A DNA stretch of 37,195 bases from Bdellovibrionota bacterium (lineage in GTDB: Bacteria > Bdellovibrionota > Bdellovibrionia > Bdellovibrionales > JAEYZS01), in assembly GCA_963169515.1 (NCBI GenBank), contig CAUJEF010000096.1, forward strand, positions 1 through 37,195, read 5' to 3'. The notes under the pieces were generated by a model that saw nothing but the letters and a program-made list of their open reading frames with translations, ran no database searches and had not been told where the DNA came from. Below are positions 9,097 through 20,600 of the stretch, in pieces. The first letter of the stretch is position 1. The number at the start of each line of letters is the position of its first letter. Position numbers and translations under genes: made by a program.

Positions 9097-9747
9097 TTAC
9101 TTCGGGGGCAGTCTGAATGCTTTTGAGAATTCCATTTGGGTATCTTCGTCTAAAGATAAATTTAGCCAGTCGAGATATTCCGTCCTTCTGCTAGGAATTA
9201 AGTGCCCAAATGGTGATGGCTCTATCTGGATACGGGAACTCAACAGTAAATGTTCGGCAAGGGTTGAATTTTTATAAGCTTCTGCCCGGGTTACAATTTT
9301 TGCATCAACAGGATTTCGATAAATATATTTGTGTGCGTTGTAATAATAATACTGATCAGAAATGACCTTCCATTTATACCGCCCCCCGAATACGTGATTT
9401 ATTCTCCCCGTATATTTATTTATTGCTTTGCTGATTTGTGTAAGAACAAAATGCATGGCTTCGCTGATGTTAGATCGTGGAGTAGTGCAAGTCAGATGAT
9501 AGTGGTTAGACATTAGAAGAAAACTATGAATTTTTAGAGCATAGTTTTTCTGGGCGAGCTGCAAGTTTTTGATGAATATTTCCCAGCAGATATCTTCGGG
9601 CAAGTAAAACCATTCCTTATTGTTCGACCGTCCGAAAATATGATATGGATTTGCATTATTCAAAATAATATGTCGTCTTCCCATATGATTGGCATATGCA
9701 AGCGACCATACCAATCTATCTAGCATTATAATTGGTTTGGCAGACAA
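9097..9747 (-). mobile_element. REP-associated tyrosine transposase (RAYT, Y1_Tnp/IS200-like)
   Basis: MGRRHIILNNANPYHIFGRSNNKEWFYL, SFLLMSNHYHLTCTTP (HxH motif), AINKYTGRINHVFGGRYKWKVI, YIYRNPVDAKIV; true start probably M at 9684; flanked by inverted palindromic repeats. Confidence 0.92.
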
Positions 9748-9750
9748 AGA

Positions 9751-9783
9751 GTCCGGTAGCCGGACAGGGGGTGCCTGGCACCC
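9751..9783. repeat. Right REP-like/terminal inverted repeat of the RAYT element
   Basis: GTCCGGTAGCCGGACAGGGGGTGCCTGGCACCC; its reverse complement GGGTGCCAGGCACCCCCTGTCCGGCTACCGGAC aligns to the left end. Confidence 0.88.
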
Positions 9784-9784
9784 A

Positions 9785-10534
9785 TTAGCGGAAGCGGTGG
9801 ATGAGCCAGTTGTGTTTTTGGGCGTGTTCTTCGAGCAAGAGTTCGCTTTTGTATATTTTCATTTGGCTTGTGGCGGAAAGAACAGCAAGTTTTACGTGGG
9901 ATGAGCTGTCGATGAGCTCCAGGTCTCCAATAGTGTTGCCCGCAGCAACAATGGGGCGGACGCCATTTGTATGTTGCAACAGGGCGTCTGTCTTTCCCTT
10001 TCCATAGGTAATTGGACCGTCTTGGAGGTCGGTAACAATTCCATTTTCGATTTTCGTTGTAACACCCAAAACATTCTCAGCAGGTATTCCAAGCGGTTTT
10101 ACGGGCGCTTCGACGGCCCACTTTACCGAAGCCGTAACAACAATAATTTCAACCCCTTTAAATTGAAGATATTCGATCAAATTTTTTATAGATTCAAAAT
10201 AAGGATAATTTTTTTCCTGCAGAAAACATTGTTCAGCCCATTTTTTCACTTCAGAAATTTTTTTATTTTTGTGAATTTGCGCTAGCCATAGAAATGCATC
10301 TTCTGCACGGTTGGCTTTAATAGAATAAACATGGCCCCACGGGTCTTTAGGAAGGTCTAATAAATTGTTATCAATCTCGTAATCAAAAAACTTGTTTCCA
10401 GCGTCGTTGTCCCACAGAGTTCCGTCTGCGTCGAAAGCCGCATACCATGGCTCAGGTATTTCAGAAAGGGCGGTGTCTAGTCTGGACTTAATAAGATCCC
10501 AAGTTTTGTCAGAAAACTCTTTGAAATTTGTCAC
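9785..10534 (-). CDS. HAD-superfamily phosphatase (phosphoserine phosphatase-like)
   Basis: AAFDADGTLWDND (motif I), VVTASVKWAVE (motif II), VAAGNTIGDLELI (motif IV). Confidence 0.88.
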   Translation of the reverse strand: MTNFKEFSDKTWDLIKSRLDTALSEIPEPWYAAFDADGTLWDNDAGNKFFDYEIDNNLLDLPKDPWGHVYSIKANRAEDAFLWLAQIHKNKKISEVKKWAEQCFLQEKNYPYFESIKNLIEYLQFKGVEIIVVTASVKWAVEAPVKPLGIPAENVLGVTTKIENGIVTDLQDGPITYGKGKTDALLQHTNGVRPIVAAGNTIGDLELIDSSSHVKLAVLSATSQMKIYKSELLLEEHAQKHNWLIHRFR

Positions 10535-10573
10535 GAAATCATTATTGTAAACATTAACAAGAAAGACAACGTG

Positions 10574-12202
10574 ATGTTTGCGTTTGCTGACCGCAGTAAA
10601 AATATAGAAAAATTAAAAAGTGAGCACTTTGATCTCGTCATTATAGGCGGAGGCATTACTGGCGCCGGCGTAGCAAGGGATGCTGCAAGTCGGGGGATGA
10701 AGGTAGCCATTATTGACGCAAACGATTTCGCCTTCGGGACAAGCTCCAGATCGAGCAAATTAATTCATGGTGGAATTCGGTATTTAGAAAATTTTGAGTT
10801 TCATTTGGTCTATGAAGCACTTTCAGAGAGAAAGGTACTTTTTGAAATTGCCCCACACCTGGTTCATCCACTGCGATTTCTAATTCCGTTGTTTGACGGG
10901 GACCGCGTAGGGATGGGGCGAATGGGTGTTGGGATGTGGGCGTACGAGGCGCTTTCGCTATTTGAAGCTCCCCAGCTCCATGAGCGGCTTTCCAAAAACC
11001 GAACATTGGAGCGCATTTCTATTTTAAAACCAGAGGGTCTAAAAGGCTCTTACGTTTATTCGGATGCTTATATGGATGACGACCGTTTGGTTATGGAAAC
11101 TCTTCGATCAGCAGTGAAGCAGGGCGCAGTAGCTGTAAGTTTTGCCAAGGCAACGGGAGCGCGAATGAGCAACGGCAAAGTCGTGGGGCTAGAGTGTATA
11201 GACGTGATCGGTCAGAACACATTTGCTATTTCTGGGAAGCATTTTGTAAGCACGGTTGGTCCATGGACAGATATTGTTGGGCACTCAATTTTTAAAAATT
11301 GGAAACGGCAACTGCGCCCGAGCAAAGGGGTCCATATTACCCTTAATAAGGACCGTCTTCCGCTCAGTTGCGCAGTTGTAATGTCGACAGACAAAGATCA
11401 AAAACGAATTGTATTTGGAATTCCTCGACATGAAATGATTATTATAGGAACGACAGACACTGATTTTCAAGGCGACCCAGCAGATGTGCATACATCTAAA
11501 AACGATGTTGATTATCTGTTGGCGGTCGCACGGAATTATTTCCCAGGGGCAAATTTAAAACAAGAAGACATCATTGCATCGTATGCGGGCGTGCGTCCGC
11601 TGGTTGACGATGGGTCGACAACTGAAAGCAAAACAAGCCGCGAGCATTTAATTCTTACGGACGAGCGTAATGTGACTTTTGTTGCGGGGGGAAAGTACAC
11701 AACGTATCGACGAATGGCCCAACAAACGGTTGAGTTGTGCCTGCGGCACTTTTACAATACGGAAGATCGGGTTCGATTTGCGAGAAATCAAACAAAAAAT
11801 CCATTAAATCCGTTGGCATCAGCGCAGGCTCTAAGCGAGGCGCAGAAAGAGATCCCAAGAATTGCCCGGCATATGGGAGCCTCGGAAAAGGATGCCCAAG
11901 TCTTAATAGAGCGACATGGGCTTGAGGCGATCGAAATCGTAAACAAATATTTTTCTGCGGGGAAAACAATTTGGGAGCTAGAGGCGCAATTTGCAATGGA
12001 CGAAACTTGCTGTGGACGGATCATAGACTTTTACTTGCGGCGGGTACCTCTATTTTTATCCCAAAAAAATCATGGTTACGAGATGCTCGGAAAAATATCC
12101 AAGATATTTGCACAAAAATACTCCTGGTCTGATTCAGAAATCAGACAACAAATTCAAGCAGCGCAAGACTTTGAAAAGTTTGAAATGGGATGGAAAAATT
12201 AG
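10574..12202 (+). CDS. glpD: Aerobic glycerol-3-phosphate dehydrogenase
   Basis: DLVIIGGGITGAGVARDAASRG (FAD), SSRSSKLIHGGIRYLENFEFHLVYEALSER, ASYAGVRPLVDDG, VAGGKYTTYRRMAQQTV. Confidence 0.95.
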   Translation: MFAFADRSKNIEKLKSEHFDLVIIGGGITGAGVARDAASRGMKVAIIDANDFAFGTSSRSSKLIHGGIRYLENFEFHLVYEALSERKVLFEIAPHLVHPLRFLIPLFDGDRVGMGRMGVGMWAYEALSLFEAPQLHERLSKNRTLERISILKPEGLKGSYVYSDAYMDDDRLVMETLRSAVKQGAVAVSFAKATGARMSNGKVVGLECIDVIGQNTFAISGKHFVSTVGPWTDIVGHSIFKNWKRQLRPSKGVHITLNKDRLPLSCAVVMSTDKDQKRIVFGIPRHEMIIIGTTDTDFQGDPADVHTSKNDVDYLLAVARNYFPGANLKQEDIIASYAGVRPLVDDGSTTESKTSREHLILTDERNVTFVAGGKYTTYRRMAQQTVELCLRHFYNTEDRVRFARNQTKNPLNPLASAQALSEAQKEIPRIARHMGASEKDAQVLIERHGLEAIEIVNKYFSAGKTIWELEAQFAMDETCCGRIIDFYLRRVPLFLSQKNHGYEMLGKISKIFAQKYSWSDSEIRQQIQAAQDFEKFEMGWKN

Positions 12203-12657
12203 GCCCGGCTTTTCAATTTTTGAATTAATGACGTCCATTTTGCAAGGCCAGTGATACCGTGCGCAGTTAAAAATTTGGCAAACTCTTTGCCCCCTTCTTT
12301 GGCAATCCCAAGATAACCATGCGTCAAAATGTTTGTGATCGATCCGACAATATTTATTTTTATACCACCCGCAAGGTACTGTTTTAAAATTTCAACGCCA
12401 AATTCACCAACAGAGTTCCCGCTGTATTTCGATAGAATATCAACGGCCTCTGGGGTTAGGGCAAAAACAATATCTGGTTTTTTTGCTTTTCGCTTTTCAA
12501 GTTTGGGATTTTTATTCGCTTTAAAAAAGGAGCACTCGAGTTTTTCGATCAATATACCAATTTCGATATCATCATTAAGGTGTTCAACAACTTTTTTGCT
12601 GATTTCTTTTTGTTCTAAAAAGTCGCGAACCTTGTTGAAGTAGCTTTCTTGGGTCAT
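12199..12657 (-). CDS. Hypothetical protein (152 aa)
   Basis: Complete ORF with GGAGG SD 7 nt upstream of ATG; 4-nt convergent overlap with glpD. Confidence 0.65.
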   Translation of the reverse strand: MTQESYFNKVRDFLEQKEISKKVVEHLNDDIEIGILIEKLECSFFKANKNPKLEKRKAKKPDIVFALTPEAVDILSKYSGNSVGEFGVEILKQYLAGGIKINIVGSITNILTHGYLGIAKEGGKEFAKFLTAHGITGLAKWTSLIQKLKSRA

Positions 12658-12677
12658 AAAATTGCCTCCGGCAATTT
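12658..12677 (-). promoter_or_regulatory. Hairpin containing the Shine-Dalgarno of the 12199-12657 gene
   Basis: Minus-strand RNA AAAUUGCC-GGA-GGCAAUUU followed by UAUG; the GGAGG SD spans loop and stem; 8-bp perfect stem. Confidence 0.6.
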
Positions 12678-12858
12678 AGCTAAATAAATTATGATTCACT
12701 CTGTGGATCATTGCAGGAACAAGTAGGACTATACGCTCGAAGCAGAACGGATCTCAAACTTCAATTCAAAATTGGCGGAGCGCATCAGAAATTGAGTGAT
12801 TTGACTCTCAATCGTTACCGCGTAAACTCTTAAAATATAAGGCGAGTCAATCATTTAA

Positions 12859-13929
<1,071 letters not shown>

Positions 13930-13931
13930 CC

Positions 13932-14390
13932 ATGGAAAAGGTGCAGATTCGCTCTGTCGCTTCATTTTTCTTTTTTACGCTTCTTGATAGCAATTTGGCG
14001 TACAAGGCGACGTCGGACGCAATAAATATTTGTAATAAAGAGCTCAAACGCACTGATAAGCAGATTCTACCCAATTCTTTTTTAATTGAAACAAATTATA
14101 AGGTTTGGAAGCGATACAAAGATGTAAAGCCAAAGATGAATTGGGAAATTCGCGACATCCCAAACCCATTTGACATCCCAGAGGGCATTAACCTTTCCCC
14201 GTGGCGGCAATTTATAAAAGATGAACACACAAACGTGAGTTTGATTGTGGTTTGGTCGCGGCTTTTGGGATTTTCTGATAAAGATATTGCAGAGGGGATG
14301 GGTGTTTCTACGGGAACCGTTCGCTACCGTGCAGGCAAGGGGTTGAAGGCCTTGGCCGGAGAATTAAAGCCGGCGGTGACTGATGCGTAA
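13932..14390 (+). CDS. Sigma-70 region 4-like HTH protein
   Basis: C-terminal LIVVWSRLLGFSDKDIAEGMGVSTGTVRYRAGKGLKALAGEL resembles ECF sigma region 4; N-terminus divergent; immediately follows mreB. Confidence 0.6.
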   Translation: MEKVQIRSVASFFFFTLLDSNLAYKATSDAINICNKELKRTDKQILPNSFLIETNYKVWKRYKDVKPKMNWEIRDIPNPFDIPEGINLSPWRQFIKDEHTNVSLIVVWSRLLGFSDKDIAEGMGVSTGTVRYRAGKGLKALAGELKPAVTDA

Positions 14391-15300
14391 ACGCAATATG
14401 AGCGAATTCATGACAATTGAACTTTTGTACGATTACAAAATTGGCAAATTAGATTCAATTCGGGCAGAGGCGATAGAAGAAGGTTTGAAAAATTCTCCGT
14501 TGGCGCAGGCAGAGCTCACCAAGCTTGGGGTCGGCATTGAATATTGTGACATGCTGAAACGTATTGAAATTTCCGATGACTTGCTAAAGCGCTTACTCGA
14601 TCGTCCCACAACAAAGCAAAAAATTTTTCATTATATTGCATGGAAAAATATCCCCCAGGCCTTCAAGTGGGGTGTTGAGGCTCTAATTGTCGCTTTCGCA
14701 ATTACATTTTTTATTATAGAGTTCCCAAAGTTTTACACAGAAGACAGCGTAACAGAGTCTATCGTTGCTCAGACATTTCAACCCGCTCCGCTTACAGATT
14801 ATAATACTTTAAAGGATCAAATAGTCCCACAGCAGACAGGTGCCCCCGTGACAGAGCAAGGGGAAGACGACAATCAACCAGAAATTCCTTTTGAAACAGC
14901 CGACTTGCCTGCGGACACACCGGTCAATTCGGTGCCTGCGGTGGAAGATGTAAATGTTCCGACCACCGCGCAAGAGCAAGTAAAGCCAGATGTTCCGCGG
15001 TCGAAGGTGGTTCGCACGGGCTACATTTATCGAATCAGTTTTAAAAATGAGAATGCCTATGAGATTACCCCGGACCTAGTTGAAAAAATTATTTCCTTGG
15101 GAGGCAAGAAGGCAGGCCAGGTTGAGCTCGGGTGGAAAAAATCTAACGGGAGTTATTTTCACTTTGCAATTCCTGATACGAGCTATGATATGCTCATTGA
15201 CACGTTATCGAAATATGGATCTTTCAGCGTGGACAAGTCTGAACATCCACGCGTAATGCCGGACGGAGTTCTTCGATTTATCGTCTGGATTGAAAAGTAA
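14383..15300 (+). CDS. Single-pass membrane protein, anti-sigma-factor-like
   Basis: Cytoplasmic N-terminal helix bundle (ELLYDYKIGKLDSIRAEAIEEGLKNSPLAQAELTKL), one TM (WGVEALIVAFAITFFIIEF), Pro-rich periplasmic part; overlaps the sigma-like ORF by 8 nt. Confidence 0.6.
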   Translation: MRKRNMSEFMTIELLYDYKIGKLDSIRAEAIEEGLKNSPLAQAELTKLGVGIEYCDMLKRIEISDDLLKRLLDRPTTKQKIFHYIAWKNIPQAFKWGVEALIVAFAITFFIIEFPKFYTEDSVTESIVAQTFQPAPLTDYNTLKDQIVPQQTGAPVTEQGEDDNQPEIPFETADLPADTPVNSVPAVEDVNVPTTAQEQVKPDVPRSKVVRTGYIYRISFKNENAYEITPDLVEKIISLGGKKAGQVELGWKKSNGSYFHFAIPDTSYDMLIDTLSKYGSFSVDKSEHPRVMPDGVLRFIVWIEK

Positions 15301-15306
15301 AAGCAC

Positions 15307-17211
15307 ATGGCAAAAACGCTGCGTCTTTTAACGCCGAAGAAATCTTTGCAGGCGCTTTTGGCCATGTGGTTTTTGTTGTTTTCAGTCGTTCCTGCGGCCT
15401 TTGTCACAGGATATTCGTTGGTACAATTTGAAGACGCTTTTAATAAAGAAATTCATCAAAGACTTGAAAGCAATTTTAGGGAACTGGATAAGACATTTAA
15501 AGATATCGAAGGGTATTTGTTAAATTACGGCAATCTTCATGCGACTGATGCTGATTTTGTATATAATATTTCAACGACCAACAACGCCAAAATTCGCCAT
15601 ATTGTGGAACAATGGATGCGAAACTATTCTGCGAGTCAAATTTCTACGTTTGATCGCGATGGAAAGCTTATTGTTGCCGTTGGGAAAAATGTCGATGGCG
15701 GGGTTGAAAGCATCCCTTCCCTTGAGCGGGGAGATGTATACCTGGCAAAAACATTGTTGGATAAATTTGAGAATCAAAACCAATTTATATTTCGAGATCT
15801 TCACCCGAAGAGAGGTTTAGAGCTTATCGTTTATTCAAAAGCAGTAATGGCTAATGGCCGTTTGGCAGGCTATTTAGAAGAAATTTTTTCTATAAACCAG
15901 AGCTACATCGAAACCCTAAAAAAGAGATTGGGGCTTGATATCGTCGTTTATAACGCGGAAATTGAACCCATCATTTCAACGCATGAAGATTTATTGTTTA
16001 CGCAAAAAAATCTTTTAAAGGATTCTTTTGCCAATGGGAAAAACAATTTTTTTGAAATTCCAACCCGGGGCAACTCATATGGACTTTACGTTAAGCCCTT
16101 GACGGATGACAAAACAGTATATTTGGGATTAGCAGCTCCACGTAATGAAATAAAAAAAGTGACATCCGGAATTAATAGGGCCGTGTTTAGCGTGATGGGT
16201 CTTGTAATTATCCTTATTATCATTGTCCTCTTCAGTGTTTCGAATGTAATTGTGCGACCATTAAAAAATTTAGTACGGGCTGCAAAAAAAATTGAGGATG
16301 GCGAAGTTGCTCAAGTGCCAATAGAAACAGAGACCGAGGTCGGCCTTTTGACGTTAAGTTTTAACAATATGTCCAGAAAAATTGCCCAAGCTCAAAAGGA
16401 ACTAAAAAATAAAATCGAAGAACTTGAAAGCGCAAACAAAGAAATCCAAGAGACCCAAGGACAGCTCATTCAGTCGGCGAAAATGGTAAGCCTCGGTCAA
16501 CTTGTGGCGGGTGTCGCACATGAATTAAATAACCCTATTGGGTTTATTTACTCTAATATGAATCATTTGAAAGAATATTCTGATAAGCTGGTGAAGCTTG
16601 TAGAAGTAGCAGAAAGAGACCCTAAAAATTTACATGAGGCAAAAAAGGAAGCAGATTATGACTATATCGTCGACGATCTGCCGAAGCTTATTAAATCTTG
16701 TGAAGACGGAGCCCGTCGCGTCCGAGACATCGTCGTAGACCTTAGAAACTTTTCGCGCGCAGACGAAGCCGACAAACAAGACTACTCGTTGGAAGAAGGC
16801 CTGGACAATACACTGAATTTGTTGGCGGGAGAGTACAAAAATAGAATTCAAATTCATAAAAATTATGCCGGTGTTCCTAAAATGAAGTGTTATGCCAATC
16901 AGATTAACCAGGCTTTAATGAACATTCTGGCCAATGCAATTCATGCAATAGACGGTCGTGGCGATATTTGGGTTACAACCAAAAGGACAAACAGTGAGGT
17001 TATGGTCAGCATCCGCGATAGCGGCAGGGGAATTCCAGAAAAGATTCGTGATAAAATTTTTGATCCATTTTTCACCACAAAGAATGTTGGCAAGGGGACA
17101 GGGCTTGGGCTCAGCATTACATACGGAATTATTCAACGCCATAATGGAGATATTGAAGTCAAATCGACAGAGGGGCAGGGGACAGAATTTATTATTCACT
17201 TCCCGATCTAG
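15307..17211 (+). CDS. Membrane sensor histidine kinase (periplasmic sensor, HAMP, HisKA, HATPase_c)
   Basis: Two TMs, HAMP-like [42 protein letters not shown]-box [16 protein letters not shown]-box [16 protein letters not shown]-boxes [34 protein letters not shown]. Confidence 0.93.
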   Translation: MAKTLRLLTPKKSLQALLAMWFLLFSVVPAAFVTGYSLVQFEDAFNKEIHQRLESNFRELDKTFKDIEGYLLNYGNLHATDADFVYNISTTNNAKIRHIVEQWMRNYSASQISTFDRDGKLIVAVGKNVDGGVESIPSLERGDVYLAKTLLDKFENQNQFIFRDLHPKRGLELIVYSKAVMANGRLAGYLEEIFSINQSYIETLKKRLGLDIVVYNAEIEPIISTHEDLLFTQKNLLKDSFANGKNNFFEIPTRGNSYGLYVKPLTDDKTVYLGLAAPRNEIKKVTSGINRAVFSVMGLVIILIIIVLFSVSNVIVRPLKNLVRAAKKIEDGEVAQVPIETETEVGLLTLSFNNMSRKIAQAQKELKNKIEELESANKEIQETQGQLIQSAKMVSLGQLVAGVAHELNNPIGFIYSNMNHLKEYSDKLVKLVEVAERDPKNLHEAKKEADYDYIVDDLPKLIKSCEDGARRVRDIVVDLRNFSRADEADKQDYSLEEGLDNTLNLLAGEYKNRIQIHKNYAGVPKMKCYANQINQALMNILANAIHAIDGRGDIWVTTKRTNSEVMVSIRDSGRGIPEKIRDKIFDPFFTTKNVGKGTGLGLSITYGIIQRHNGDIEVKSTEGQGTEFIIHFPI

Positions 17212-17641
17212 AATCAAGCACGTTCACTTTGTAACCCGCTTTTTCGGCTTCTTTTTTTAATTTTTGAATCAGCTGCTTTTTCTGAGCCTCGGTTTCAGCG
17301 TATTCCTGTTTTTCAGTTGAAACTTCGTCTTGGATATTAGCGGCGGGATCGTTCAGGGGTTTGTATATTTCTGTTTTTTGCTCCTTTGAAAAAGCATTTG
17401 GCTGTTGCTCAAGAATTACGCCATTTGAAGCAGCGGGATCCGTTTTTGGAACAGGGGGAAGGGGGATAACTTTTGCTTTTTTGCGGGCGTCGATAGCTGC
17501 CCGCTGCTTTTGAAGCTCTTGTTCCTTTGAAGTTTTAATAAGATGTTTATTCACAAGTTTATCTGCCTTTTTCTTTTCAGATTCTTCTGCAAAAGAAATA
17601 CTGGCGGCTATAACAATTAGAACAGCGACAAAGATTCTCAT
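17192..17641 (-). CDS. Small secreted charged protein
   Basis: 149-aa ORF with signal peptide MRIFVAVLIVIAASISFAEE; 3' end overlaps the histidine kinase 3' end by 20 bp. Confidence 0.6.
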   Translation of the reverse strand: MRIFVAVLIVIAASISFAEESEKKKADKLVNKHLIKTSKEQELQKQRAAIDARKKAKVIPLPPVPKTDPAASNGVILEQQPNAFSKEQKTEIYKPLNDPAANIQDEVSTEKQEYAETEAQKKQLIQKLKKEAEKAGYKVNVLDSRSGSE

Positions 17642-17656
17642 ATAGATACGTATCGG

Positions 17657-20600
17657 TTAATCGCGCCCCTCGCTTAAGAACATATTGGCCATTGTCTGGG
17701 CTTCAGCGGCAGATAATGCAGCCCTTTCTATGTTTTGTAAAGTTTGTCTAATTATAGCCTTGGAAATGATGCCTGTGTTGGCAGCAGAGTCAATGGTTGA
17801 ATGAATCAGGCTATCGTCATAGTGGAGGTAATATGGATTCTCTTGCTGGCCTTCAGCTTCTTCAGAAACACCAATGCCAAAGAGATAATTGAGATTTTCA
17901 ATGGCGTTTTTCAGTATTTCTCGTTCTAACTTTAGATCCTTAGAGTCTGCTTTGTGGGCAATCAAAAACAAAATATTTAGTTGGTCTAAAAGATCCTTTT
18001 TTGCCTGTAGATAGTTTTCTTTGCCAAGGAGATCGTTGCGCCGATATAAACTGTCATAGAGGGGCTCAAGGATGGCATCAAAATAAAATGTGACTTCTTC
18101 GCGAATTGCGGGCAACACGCCGAGAGGTATTTTAACTTTCAATCGACCCATCGCATTTCCAAGCATAATTGCATAAATCTTTTCGTTGTGTATGGCTTTG
18201 TCATGCAGCAGGGGATAATATTCCTTTTCCAGAATATCTGTTTTAAACTCTTTATAAGCGGCATCTAGTAGTTTTGCATATCGCGGCTCCATGGTTTGCT
18301 GCCACCATGTATCGAAATCCAGTTTTCCCAGAAAGCGACTGTCAAAATTTTGATAAATATAATCCATTATGCTCGCATAAGTTTTTCCATCGCTTTCAAA
18401 TGGATAATATAAACTGAGGGTGTCAATTTCTACACGGAAAGGAAATGGGTTATTTTCACGATAAATATAAGACATGGGAGCATCCATGTGGTAGTTGTGA
18501 ATCAGCTGCTGAAATGAATTTGGAACTTTTCGCTGGCAAATTTCTGGCGTTGAGGGGCCTTTGGTAATTCGCGGAAGATCCATTCGGCCTTTCCAGCCGC
18601 GGTCATCATAAATTGTTTTGTCAGGCAGTAAATTATCGTTTTTATCATTAAACCAGTCGTTATCGGGTCCACATACCATGCTTAAAAGCAAGTACTCAAT
18701 CATAGACTTTGTATCGCGGCCGTGGAAATGTTGATCCCTAGTTGAAGCATCGACGCCGTTTATTCTTAAGTAGACTTCATAGTCTTCTGCAAATGCGCCA
18801 CCAGGGCCGACAGGGGCGCCTGCGCTAAATAACTTAGATCTTTCGTCGTAACCATTGCCATACAGTGCCTGACGAACTTCTTCAAATATGCATCGGTTAT
18901 CTGGTCCGAGGTTTGATTGTGTACTGCTAAAATACTCGGTTTCTCGGCAAAGAGGTTCTAGCCGGAGCTGTTTATCCAGCCAGCCATCGACATTTGCTTT
19001 ATCGAATGGGGTTGCCGTTTGGTAATTTGCTATGACAGAAAACATGGTGTTTTCTAAAGCAACGCGAAGGGGGTTTTCTTCTCGTACTTTTTGCCCGCAG
19101 CGTTCTTGATATAAAGATGCCTCATAATTCAAATCAAATAATGCCTTTGCAACGTCTGATTGCTTTTTAGAACGAAAAGCGATTATGTATTCGTGCAGCT
19201 TTTGTATAGTTTTTGAATCAAGATTTTTTCGAATTCGCACTTCGTTTTCAAGGACTTGAGAAACTAATCCTACAATTTTGGGTTGCATTTTCATGGATAG
19301 AATTTGAGTTTCGTTCAGTTTTCCTTGCGTAAACTCTGCGTCTTTCAGGTAGTTCGAGCTTATTTTTTTGTAAGGCTCTGCTTGACTTGCTCGGCTCAGT
19401 TTTTGAATTTTATCTATCACAGGGGCGTCTGTGATATCTGGAGATAGCCTAAAGTAGGCATCCGTTTTTAAAAAGGGAAGCGTTTCGTATTTGTTTAAAT
19501 TTTTTTGGCTCCAATCAAAAAGACTATAAAACTGAGAGAACATTTTATTGTTTTTTTCTATAACAGGTAATTTAATGTTTAGCTGTCGTGCCTTCTGAAT
19601 TTGCCAAACAAGATCCCTATAGAAATTTTTTGCGGCAGAGTAACGGTTGACGAGCTCGTTGTAATAAATAACCCAATTTATAAATGCCTCACGGGTTCTC
19701 GCAGTGATTTTGTTGTGCCACATTTCTTGGTCCGCTCTAAACTTTTCGAGCTGTGATAAAATTTCTGTTCCCTGACAGTCCGGAGGAAGGGAGTATTTTG
19801 TCGTTAATCCATAATAAGGCAAACACGCCGAAAGTGTGCGCGTAAGTTTTCCATAATCGTGATCTAAAATACGGGCAGAAATAGTTTGTGCAGTGGCTGT
19901 TCCTATTCCAAGCTTGTAATCAACAACATCGTATAGCATGAAAAAAGCTGTCATTGCTCCGGAGATTCGGCCAAATCTTAAGATAAACTTTAGGGCCGTG
20001 CTGCCGCCCGTCCCTTTTGTTGTTTGAATCAGAAGGGTTTTGCTTAATTTGGTGTCCTTAAGCGCTTGATTGATCATTTCGACATCTTTTGCTGTGGCGG
20101 GAAGTGATGTTCCGCCTTTTAAAATGCGAATTTTATTTCTGAATTTGTTTTTCAAATTCTTTCCAACTTCAGAATTTTTTAAATCGTCATAGACCTGGGC
20201 GCCAGTGAAGAAAATCATACCTGTCCAAAATGTATTGTGCATATCTACGACGAACTGCTGTGCGGTCTCGGATTTTAGCCATTGATTGAAGTATCCATCT
20301 GCGCAGATACCTCCGAACTGCTTATATTCTATTGTTGAAATACGTTCTTTGTTGTACTGAATTTGATAACAAGCATAAGCAACATTTGAAAATCGGCCGA
20401 TCATTTGTGAAATTGCAACGGGAACCATAAAGAGCCCAGAAATTTTTGTACTGGCCCAAAGCAACTTTCCCGACCTACGTGCGAGATCGGACATACCCAC
20501 AGCATCAAACATATTCAAGCCAAGGGTCGAGCGCATAGCGCTGGCAGTTTTACCCATTTCGCCAAATTTTGCGTCATATTTCATTTGTAAATAATGAAAT

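Noticed and set aside
9057-9783. RAYT unit as a classical IS with transposition-competent ends
   Set aside because: RAYTs are usually single-copy and not self-mobile; ends are REP-like hairpins, so I call it a RAYT/REP unit, not a full IS.
17192-17211. 20-bp convergent overlap of the histidine kinase and the 149-aa gene as a regulatory antisense feature
   Set aside because: Short tail-to-tail overlaps are common in compact genomes; no further evidence of function.
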